A stretch of DNA of 64,000 nt from Mytilus trossulus (taxonomy: Eukaryota; Mollusca; Bivalvia; Mytilida; Mytilidae), in contig NC_086383.1 of assembly GCF_036588685.1 (NCBI RefSeq), forward strand, positions 34,604,171-34,668,170, written 5' to 3'. The notes beneath the pieces are model-generated. The model did no database searches and had not been told where the DNA came from. It worked only from the letters and a program-made list of their open reading frames with translations. Made by a program: the position numbers and the translations under genes. Positions 36,396 through 47,600 of the stretch are shown here, piece after piece. Each line of letters opens with the position of its first letter. Position 1 is the first letter of the stretch.

Positions 36396-36999
36396 TTAAA
36401 GATGAATAACTATACTTATTCTTAGTCAAATCTTATAGTTTGACTACACATTTAAATATTTTTAATTTTTACATCTACATAATTTCGATTTTTTAAATTT
36501 AGTTGACATGATTTACAGTTTCAAATTTGAATAATAAATGATAGGCACAAAAAACTCGCTTTTCTTCATTGTCGATCCGGGTATATTCACCGATCCTTTA
36601 AAGAAACTTTTTCTAAAAGGTTACAAATTCAAAACTATAAGTATACATTTGAATATTGTGTTTTATTAAGATAAAAAATGTGATATCAGTAAGTAAATAC
36701 CAAACTAAATAGTATTGCTATACAAATACACAAAAACATGACTCTACAATATGTCGATACCTAAATTTTTGCATTGCTAAGGTATGGAAAGTATCAGCGC
36801 CTTCAAACATGCCTACCTCGCAACATTCTCTTAATGGCTGTTACAATTAAGGATCTTGTAATTCAGTTGTTTGCTGTATATTATAATTGTTTTTCGTTCA
36901 TTTGTTGTATATTATTCAGACTGTTAGTTCTTTCTCCTATGAACTGTTTTTCATGTGTCTTTAAATAGTGACTATGTAATAGGGGTTTTGTCAATGTTG

Positions 37000-37085
37000 A
37001 AGGCCGTACCGTAACTTCGTTGTCATTTAGTCTCTGGTGCAGAATTGTCTCATTATCAATCATGCCATATCTTCTTATTTCTATA
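37000..37085 (-). repeat. Family B fragment
   Basis: Minus-strand AAGAAGATATGGCATGATTG and the GGTACGGCCTTCAACA block. Internally deleted and diverged. Confidence 0.6.
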
Positions 37086-39032
37086 TTTACCTCGATCTTG
37101 CACCAAATACAGAAATGGATACAAAAGATAAAAAATCTAAAATAACGAAATATAAACATCGTAGAAAAGGCTGTATAGAAGATCGTTGCCATTTTATCGG
37201 AATATGCTAATTTCCATTTCACTAATAAATATAATCTTAAAAAGCAATATAAAAATAACTATATTTTTGGGAGGGGGATTTCAGTGTGAAAAAAACATCA
37301 AAACTTGATTCCTTTTATGTCGGATTGAGATTAATATTTTTTTGTGCTTCATGCGATATTTGTTCCGGTACATATCCACCCTATCCTGTTTACCTTTATA
37401 AATTAGTTTGCTGAAATCATTAGATGATTTGGCCATTAACAATAAAAAGAGGATTTTAAATAAGTTAAACCGAATTGCCAATCAATTATTTTCAATTTGA
37501 GTTATAGTTAAACTAGACGGTGTACTTAAGGACCGTTTGTTTCGATAAGGCAAACTGTCGACCTGTCGATCTGATCACTGATTCATTTTGTAAATTAAAT
37601 TGGCATGCGAAAATTCTCATTTTTTACATTGAATACATTAACCTGTTGAACGTCTATCATAAACGAGGAAAATTATTTCAGAAACTGTTTCATTCGTGCA
37701 ATAGAAAAATATTTCAGATCACATAAATCGTTACAAAGCCACACAACATGCACAATGCTTAAAGTGCAATAATTTATTTTTTCATAAGGGAATAGATATT
37801 TTTAAAACTATATCAAAATCAATATATATGGTATGTCATACGTTTAGGCACAATATTTGAGCATAATTGCATACTTTCAGATACTTATTCAAGCAAACAA
37901 CATGGTTTACTTAGTATTGCTGTTAAATCCAAAAGGTATTTTTGAATTTTACAACATATCATGTTAATTAATTATGAAAAATGCTGGATTTGTTTACGAG
38001 ACAATCTAAAATGAATTTCGAGTCCATAAATTGGTTCACACGAAGATAAAACACTATGTAATATTTTTCTTCATTGTAGCGTTTAGCCAGATCTGGAACT
38101 TTAATTTACATACCTATGCATACACACCAGTCTTTGTTAGATTTATAAAATTTAAATATAGGTTAATGATGATTATCGACCGTATCACATGCATGTTTTG
38201 TATTTCTAATATTATAAACATAGATTATCAGAACAAACTGTTCAATACTAACGCACGCGCAAGCTAATATAATGGAATCATTTTTTTTCTGAAGTCGATC
38301 AATCTTTTCCGTAAGAACTATTATTAGTTTTGCTAAATATAAATAAAATGGAAGTTTGTTTTTGGCGATTAAAAAATCAATGAACTGAAAACCATGGTAT
38401 TTAAGAAATAAGAAATTTATTCAAACAATCATTCACCTGTATCTTTTGGTGAGCTCGTACATGCATCCTTAAACTGTTTAAAGAATTAACGTTAACAAAT
38501 TAAGGTAAGTCACTTATTAACAATCAGCATTGAATTTAAGGCAATGCGGAGACGGCGAGGCTTTGGCGTGATTAAATGTTTCAATACTTTTTGCAAATAA
38601 CCCTGCCTGATATGCAGAACATAATTTCACTCAAAAAATTAATTGCTCTTTATTTTTTTAAACACACAGTAAGTTCACATCATTTGTATACAATGTTATT
38701 ACCTCATAATTAAGTCAAAGATATGCTACAACGTGTTTGCTAATGAAATAAAATATATTAACTAGACAAAAAATGTCATATTTCAAATTAATTCAAAAGC
38801 GATACAGGTACAGTAACAAAATGTTCTGTTACATTTAAACAATAAGAAGACCGTTGTTTTTCTTTGAAATTATTATCATTATCAGTTAGGCACTAGATAT
38901 TAAAACAATGGAATTTTTACGGATGAAAAGAAATTGAACGAAAAAAAATCATTGAAAAGACATTAAGAAATTTTACTAAATTATACACACAATGATGTCC
39001 AATAAATCAGTAAACGAAAAACATTAATCAAA
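37086..39032. other. Intergenic, nothing recognised
   Basis: Only chance reading frames without coding character. No repeat was recognised. Confidence 0.4.
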
Positions 39033-40130
39033 ATGTTCAAAATTTTGGTAGATATGTTTGCATATTATGGTGTTTATATATCTCAACTTGTACGATTCGC
39101 TCGTGTATGTAACAACGTATTAGATTTTAGCGAGAGAAATTTATGTATTACTGAAAAATTATTACACCAGGGTTTTCGATATCACAAACTTGTAAAAACA
39201 TTTACTAAATTTTATCACCGGTATAAGGAAATAATTCGTAAATATAACTCAACATGCAGACATCTTATACGTTCAGGTATTTCATATCCAAAATTTTATG
39301 GAAATATTCTTTATAAAGCACAAAAATGTCAGTATTCTCCTCAAAAACTAACAAAACCTTTAAATAGACTTATTAAAAGGGGATATAGTTACGATACTGT
39401 TGTCAGGTCATTAAAGATTGCATATTTTGGCTTTAACATTGATTCACTGATAGGGTCTTTGCGTCGGAACTAAACACATTTATTTCTAAAAAAAAACAGT
39501 TGTTGGCATGACACGGGTTATGTTCTTCTCATATATTTTATGATAGTATGATACTAAACCCCTAACGGGAGGGATTGTACATGATATTCATATGATGAAG
39601 ACATAATCTTTCAATCAGTTTAATTGAGGTCTGGAGCTGGCATGTCAGTTAACTGCTAGTAGTCTGTTGATATTTATGTATTATTGTCATTTTATTTATT
39701 TTCTTTTGTTACATCTTTTGACATCGGACTCGGACTTCTCTTGAACTGAATTTTAATGTGCGTATTGTTATTCTTTTACTTTTCTACATTGGCTAGAGGT
39801 ATAGGGGGAGGGTTGAGATCTCATAAACATGTTTTACCCTGCCGCAATTTTGCGCCTGTCCCAAGTCAGGAGCCTCTGGCCTTTGTTAGTCTTGTATGAT
39901 TTTTAAATTTTAGTTTCTTGTGTATAATTCGGAGTTTAGTATGACGTCCATTATCACTGTACTATTATGCATATTTTAGGGGCCAGCTGAAGGACTCCTA
40001 CGGGTGCGGGAATTCTCGCTACATTGAAGACCCATTGGTTGCCTTCGGCTGTTGTTTGCTCTATGGTCGGATGGTTGTCGCTTTGACATATTCACCATTT
40101 CCTTTCTCAATTTTAGTCATAGTTTCATAA
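39033..40130 (+). mobile_element. Penelope-like element 3' part (relic 2)
   Basis: An open frame of 146 codons (39033-39473) gives the C-terminal part of a reverse-transcriptase polyprotein: YYGVYISQLVRFARVCNNVL, RNLCITEKLLHQGFRYHKL, YPKFYGNILYKAQKCQ, ending GSLRRN. It is followed by a long 3' untranslated tail (39474-40130) containing CCCAAGTCAGGAGCCTCTGG and GGGTGCGGGAATTCTCGC. Tail fragments recur at 47195-47490 (inverse) and 55180-55335. The 5' part including the catalytic palm is missing, as expected for 5'-truncated retroelements. Family A follows directly at 40134. Confidence 0.75.
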
Positions 40131-40133
40131 TTA

Positions 40134-40277
40134 TGGGATTTTGGATCCTCAATTCTATTAAACTTTGTACCTGTTTGGCTTTATAAATATTTTGATAAGA
40201 GCGTCACTGATAAGTCTTATGTAGACGTAACCCGCGTCTGGCGTTCTTAATTATATTCCTGGTACCTTTGATAACTA
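40134..40277 (+). repeat. Dispersed repeat family A, copy 5
   Basis: GGATTTTGGATCCTCAATTC, GTCTTATGTAGACGTAACCC, GCGTCTGGCGTT and the end CCTGGTACCTTTGATAACTA. It abuts the tail of the Penelope-like relic. Confidence 0.7.
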
Positions 40278-40679
40278 TTATTATCTACAGAAGATTTGCA
40301 GACAAATCATGTCCATACAGAAGGACTGATTTTTCTCGTTTGCTATAATTTCTTGGAAGTGCCAGTCCACATGCAGCGGTACTGCAATATATAAATCTCG
40401 ATTATTCCGATTTTTCAGTCATCCTATTATATAATGATTATCTATGGTACCGATGTGTACATTTGTATATTTTCTACCACTTTTATCTAGATCTTTTGAA
40501 AATTTTCATTCAATTTTAAAGACCTTAACATCTGACAAACATATGCTTTCGTAATCAATCGTTGTTTGGTAGACCATTATTGAATATCTAGGTTGTGAAC
40601 ACAATAGCTTTGTCTTTCACTCGCTGATATGAGAGAAGCAAAATATATCAATAGTCATTCAAATTAGCAATGAAGAAAC

Positions 40680-40835
40680 TGAAAATACCATGGCAAACGA
40701 AAAAAAATAAAGAAAAACAACTGTTCAAAAATGCAACATAGAAAGCTAAAGACTGCGCAACCCGAACCCAATCAAAACTTGGTTTAATCTCAGGTGGTCT
40801 GACAGGAATGGCAGATATTGGTCCTCATGTTAATA
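40680..40835. repeat. Family C fragment
   Basis: CAACATAGAAAGCTAAAGAC, GCAACCCGAACCCAATCAAA and ACTTGGTTTAATCTCAGGTG correspond to the middle of family C. Confidence 0.6.
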
Positions 40836-41589
40836 CCCATCCTTACAACATTAGAAAAAAACTCGGGTTTAAAAAAAAGCGCGTCTTGCGTTATAAATCA
40901 TAAACCTGGAGTGGTTAATGAGTTTTATCACAAATTTTTACTGTACTGGCCAATGCGTAGCTAAGAGATTGCTTACAGTTCTGAAACATCTTAAATCAGT
41001 CCGATTGTCTAAAGGAATTCGTGTTGCTGTTTTTTTTATTAATCTGCTGTGCTGTATTTATCATAATCCAATTAAAGCTTTTTTCTAGGCAACGGTCTTT
41101 TTATCTTTTTGTCAGGAGAAAAACAACGTTCAAATTATGTATTAGATCAATATTGCGACGAATACTTTAGAATTGCCCTGGTCAAAGGGTTTTACAACAT
41201 ACATTATTTGTCTATTCGTCTATTTCAATTATTTGCATATGTATTATATCTTCTCTAAGATCTTTAGTTGTCATTTTCCTTGTAGTATCTTTTCCTCTTT
41301 CTGTTTTGTATGAACAACATTTCTCCAATTGTTTGACAAATATTGTATAATATTTATGTTTTCAATTGTTAATAACAATCTTTAGTCTACAATGTTTAAT
41401 TTAATGTTTGTTTCTACCTTTGACTAAAATTTCATAAGGGCTTGTATGTATACTGTTTTTATATCTTAACAAAAAAAAATTCAAGTTATTTAAAAATGTG
41501 TATGATCGATCTGACCGACTTTTATTTAATTAACTAGTGACAATTACATTATTTGAATGAAACCTTGTTTATTTTAGATAGAAGTCATT
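40836..41589. other. Region upstream of TUBGCP5 start
   Basis: Must contain the promoter and 5' untranslated region if the ATG at 41590 is the true start. I see no convincing TATA box or CpG-rich segment. A TTTTAG just upstream of ATAGAAGTC could also be an acceptor from an upstream noncoding exon. Confidence 0.35.
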
Positions 41590-41667
41590 ATGACAGCAAT
41601 CAAAACAACTTCTGCTGTCCTTGTAAAATGTTTATTATGTTTGCTCATTACTGTCAATCTTGTAAAT
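41590..41667 (+). CDS. TUBGCP5: TUBGCP5 exon 1 (start)
   Basis: 26 codons, donor AAT/GTAAGT, phase 0. MTAIKTTSAVLVKCLLCLL is unusually hydrophobic. It aligns only loosely with the helical N-terminus of other GCP5 proteins, so this exon is less certain than the rest. Phase matches exon 2. Confidence 0.65.
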
Positions 41668-44600
41668 GTAAGTAAATTATCAGTTATAGTTTACGCTTTG
41701 TTAGAATATAGGTTATTTAGTTTTCAAATCTTTAGTCCATAAAAAACCCACTGTTGATCGCGTTTATTTGTGTTGTAGCTCAAGATGAGCGATATTATAT
41801 CTTACTAGATGTAATTATTTTTATAACAAAGAAACAAAAAAACACATCAAATTATTGATATATTCATAATTATAAATTAACTGTTAACATACATTTGATT
41901 TTTTTAATACTAAGGCTTTTCTACCTCAGGTATAGATTGCTGTCGGTGTTGACATGAATATCAATTATATGGTAATTTTTATAAATTTTCTATTTACAAA
42001 ACTTTGAATTTTTCGAAAAACTAAGGATTTTCTTACCCCAGGAGTAGATTACCTTAGCCATATTTGGCACAACTTTTTGGAATTTTGGATCCTCAATGCT
42101 CTTCGACTTTGCATTTATTTGGCTTTTTAACTATTTTGATCTGCGCGTCACTGATGAGTCTTATGCAGACGAAACGCGCGTCTGGCGTATAAAATTATAA
42201 TCCTGGTACTTTTGATAACTATATAGATTACCCTAGATGTATTTGGCAAAACTTTAAGGAATGTTTGGTCCTAAATTCTCTTCAACTTCTTACTTTATTT
42301 AGCCTTTTAACAATTTTTGATTCGATCATCACTGATTAGTCTTTTGTAGACTAAACGCGCGTCAGGCGTAAACATAAATTTTGAATCCTAGAGTATATGA
42401 TGAGTTTATTAATGTGCTGAAATTTTTTGAAATATTTTGGTCATCAGTTATAATGTTGAGACATTATAATTATCGCCAACCTTTTTTTAAGTCGTTTACA
42501 GGTTTTAGGAGATGGGGCAATTAAAGATTAATTTTAGATATAGCGCCGAGCGAAGCTAGGTTACATATTCTTATTTCTAGACATGTATGAATTATCGAGG
42601 GGAAAACATGACATTAAAAAAATATTGCAATCAAATGGAGAAGAATACACTCTCATCTCCCCTCATATCCGACAATGGTAAAAAAAGTATATCATAATAT
42701 ACGTTATCAAATTGTTTTATGTTTTGTTATTTTTTTCGTTAAATATCATCGTTTATACTTTCAATCTTGAAAAGTTTGGCTGTATGCTTTTGTACAAAAT
42801 CATTCGTAAGAAGAATTCAAGATCTACAGCCCGTAACAGAGAAGTGATAGAATTGATGTTTCTTTACCGTCAAAATTAGCTACGTTATCGACAAACTTTC
42901 ATGTGTCGATAATCAAGTTTAATACCGATAATATTGAAAATAATTCAAATGATATGAAACAAAATATGTCCATGCACTGTTTCTGTTGTTTGTGTTATCA
43001 TATTTGTACGTTGTTGTCTTATCTCTTTGTACATTTATTTTGGTGTTTCTGTCTGTATCTTTTTCGGAATTACTTGGATTTTATAAAGACAGTAGAGAAC
43101 TCCCGATGGAATGGCGCGGTGGAAAAACAATTTTGAACCTGATATCAAAAATTTAATCACACTTTTTTCAGGATTTAGTGTATGTTTTTAAGTAGCTTAG
43201 TTAAACCAGATAAAACGATGTACGATGCATTAAATAGATCATAAGTACAGTAGGCCACAACGACCTGTTTCTAAGATAAACAAAACATTTTCACGACACT
43301 GACTGTCTTGCTAAAAAAATACCATATTTATTCTCTATGGCTATACTAAAAACGGTAAAGAAACTTGTTTCGACCACTTAACTGTTTCCAAACTACAATT
43401 TATATCTTAAATAAATATGGTATGATTTGTCAAATGTGGGAATTCTAGTCACTTTGGCTGTTTGGCCACAACCATACAACAGCTTGATACTGATAGCCTA
43501 GTCGAGATTACTCTGACTTTGACAGCTGTTTTGCCAGACAAGCTGGGGCCATAGGGCGTCTGAGCATGTCCCATATCAAAAAGTGGATATTTGCCCACTC
43601 AAAATAGATGCACTGCTTTGTCGCTTCTGGAGCTGACTGAGGGCCTTGGAATTATATAAAGCAGGCTTCAATCTCTTCATTTTTCATTTATTTCTTCCTT
43701 TATGTAAGTTTCACCTACCTGCCAAACCTTTTTTTTTCTATATTTTAACATTTTTCACAGATACCAATGATTTCCGCAATTTGCCTTTCATTTTCAAAGA
43801 TTATCAGTGACCATGAGATACAATGCAAATGACCATAATGTACAGTAACACCTCGTTCATTTACGATGCAAGTTACCTAAATGTCCGAGAGCTTCCGATT
43901 GTTATCATGGTCGGAACTAAATGCTTGTTACCGAACTCCTGTGAAGGAGGTGAAAAAACATGGTTGCTTCTAAATGTTGAACATCGATCTCCTAAAACTG
44001 CATGCTAACATTGCCTATTTAAAATTTTAAAATTGTTTGTGATTCATTAAACGACAAAGTTATGTGACGTATAAAAATTTCTGACGTCAGACACTTAAAT
44101 CAATTAATGTATTTGTAGATAGTAGATGTGTTTGTGTTCTGTTAAATTGTTCCTTTTGAAATTGTTATACGATGATGACTGATGTACCCATGTTTTGAAT
44201 ATTTTGTTTAACGCATCAATGTAAATAAACGGAATTTGATGAAACTGTCATTAAAGTGAGAGGGTTAGCGCTACAAAACCAGGTTTAATCCACCATTTTC
44301 TACATTTGAAAATGCCTGTACCAAGTCAGGAATATGACAGATCTTGTCCATTCGTTTTTGATGCGTTTTGTTATATGATTTTGCCATGTGATTATGGACC
44401 TTCCGAATTGATTTTCCCCTAAGTTCAGTATTTTTGTGATTTTACTTTTTCTATACCGAAGGTAACAAAATATAAATATTTGCATAATTGAGTCTCGAGG
44501 CCACGAACTCTCTCGTAACTTGACGTCCATTTGAAAGTGAAGGTAAAAAATGCAGAAATCATGGGTCTCTGTGAAAAATGTTTAAATATAGAAAAATATT

Positions 44601-47600
44601 GAGAAAAATTGAAACAGCAATCAACCATGTCAACTGATTATTTATCAGAACTTCTCAAATATATCATGATTATAACGTGATTTGCTATCTTTTTTTTCAG
44701 GAGGAAGAAGATAATTTTAAGATCTGTTTTCAGTTTGCTGATTCTAATATTAAATATCACAGATTTCTCAGTGTTGACAGCCACAAAGTCACCCAATCAT
44801 TAAAAGGGTAATTATATTTTATAAGTACTTAGTTTTATATGGTCACTATAGACAGACCTTAAATAAAGCACATGAATTTGTAGGTACATTGTTATTTGGT
44901 ATGAAGGTACTGTTAATTCAGAAATTATTGTCAACTTACAAAAATGTACGTCCATATATTAATTTTTGTGATTTTTGAAAAATAAACAATATCATGAATA
45001 TTCTACATTAATTATTGAGATTTCAGGGAAACCTGCATAGTCTATGCATGCTGATATCTGATCTATCTGGATAAGATATCAGAATACAAGTTCTTATTAC
45101 TGGGATAATCACAATTGAAAACCTTGCAATAATTTCTGGATTTAGGATTTACAGTACTGTAAATTCAGAAATTACTGCAAAGATGCAACAGGATTATAAA
45201 TTTAGCAAGAATTTGTACTCTCATTTTGAAATTATTTCAATTTAAGGGGGCTCGCGGGTCTAAATCAATTTTTTTATTTAATATAGGATTTCTCTATATT
45301 TTTCTATAAATTAACTTTATCTTATACCTAATAGAAAAATGAATTAAAAAATTGGGGTCACCGTGCATTTACGCTCACAATTTGCCTTCGAAAAAAGCAT
45401 ACATTTTTGTTAATGTCCTTTTTTTCTGTTGAACTAATAGGAGAAATATTGGTAATATCGAAATAAAAAAAGAACAAAATTACAGAAATTGGTTAGATTA
45501 TACTATTATTCAGTTTATGTAATGTCTTTTCGAAAACAACAATAAAAAATACAGGTCACCGATGAGTTAAAAAAGATATTTAATTTTTTATCCAAAAAAA
45601 TGGCATTTTTACACCAAAGGGAGATAATTTGGAGCTTTTTCAATGATATCTAAATTTTAAAAGTCACCTAGGGCCAATATGTATTGATGTTTTTGAAAAA
45701 TTCTTGTACCATAAGATAAAGTAACAACTACTAAAGGTAATTAATAAAATTTGTAAAGAAAAATAAATGTTTGATTTTTTTCTGAAAATCTTATCCCCGC
45801 GAGCCTCCTTAACAGGACTTTTCTCAATATCTCAAAAATTAACATAATTGTAATTTAGTCTTAAATGTCAAAATCACAATAATAAATGCACACAATAATT
45901 TCTTAATTTACAGTATACATTGTATGATAAGGTAGACCTGTTGATACTAGGTTAACAATGAATGTTGCCAACTGACAGTGACTGATTAAAGATAAACACA
46001 ATAGATTTCATAATTTGATTGAATAAGTTTCTCTCTTCCTTAATGTTAGGCCACGGTTTTTTTATTTGTTGGTTTACGGATTTTTCCCCTAAAAAAGTCG
46101 GGTCGGTCGGTCGGAAAAAAAAAGAAAAAAAAAATCTTTCAGAACGGAAAAATATGCAAAATAAATATATATTTCACCTTACTAACAAAATGTTTGTCTT
46201 ATTTGCTGTTTTGTCATCATTTTTTAGCATTTAGTTCAATGAAATATTATTAATCAGTGATCATGAACATCGTATGACATCGTTTAATTACTTCCTGTAA
46301 AAAAGGGGGGTTGCACGGACAAAGACGAAATTAAATCGTCATTTAACAAACAAGAAAAACAGATTAGCGTAGCTCTCAATCAATTCCAGAAAAATTGGTA
46401 AATAAATATAATGATCTTCAATCACAAAAACTAATAAAAAAAAATATGTAAAAACGTCGTACAAAAATAAGTTTAAACACACGTGTCGAAAAACGTAATA
46501 GACTCGTCCACTGGAAAAACAACAATATCGGGTTTATCAGTTGTCCTGCAATCCGTTTTTTTTCAATGATTGATATTTATGAAACAAGAAAATTTCATAA
46601 GAATGGTAAATATTCAGTTCTTTAATTGTGTTTTCCACCTGTCAACATTTGGACAGGTCTATTTCTCTGAGATGATGCATCTTACGGACTGATGACAAAT
46701 AAGGGAAACGAACTTATTTTGTAATAGGTTTTCAACACAGGTTTCGTTCCGCAAAATTATTTGCGCAAAAGACATTTCAAGGTCAGTTATAATTGATCTG
46801 TCTATTTTTAGAAACGTAAATTGGAAGTTTTATTTTTCACAACAGAAAGTGTTATCAACTTTGTTAATGATTAATGCATTTCATTTTATAAAAAAAGAAA
46901 CTTTTAATTATGTTTTTAGGGATATTTCATTGATAAGGGTCGGCGGGAATAAAAAAAAACATGAAAAGTCAATTTTATTTTTATTCTGAAAGTCGGCAAA
47001 ATCGGGTCGGCGGATCCGTAAACCAACAAAATAAAAAACCGTGGCCTTATAATGTATTTGGCTGATAGAACTATGGCTCAATATAACATCCATATCGTCA
47101 ATCACAGACTAAACAAAATTATTCAATGTTTTCAATCAACAATGTTGTCCATGCATGCTAAAAGTAAATAAAAAAAAAACAACCTGGGCATCCAGAAAAC
47201 ACTTACAAAATAAAATTGAGAATGGACATGGGGAATATTTAAAAAAAGACAACAACCTGACCAAAAAACAGAAAACAGCTGAAGGCCACCAATGGACCTT
47301 CAACGCAGCAAGACAATCCCATTCTCAGAGGTGGACTACAGCTGGCCCCTAGATACAAATGTGTACTAGTTCTGATTCTGTTCAGTGAAAATGGACGCCA
47401 TCCTAAACTTAAAAGCACATGAAGAACTAAAATTAAAAAACATACAAGACCTTCAAAGGCCAGAGGCTCCTGACTTGGAACAGGTGCAAAAATTATCTTT
47501 CAAAGTCATGAAAGAAGTGCCTTATATCCAAAATATCATACTTCTAGTAAAATATATTTTCAGTTACATGTTGTAACTATGATTTTTTTTGTAGTGTTAT

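Noticed and set aside
36881-37222. Minus-strand 113-codon frame
   Set aside because: Overlaps a family B fragment; low-complexity composition and no recognisable domain.
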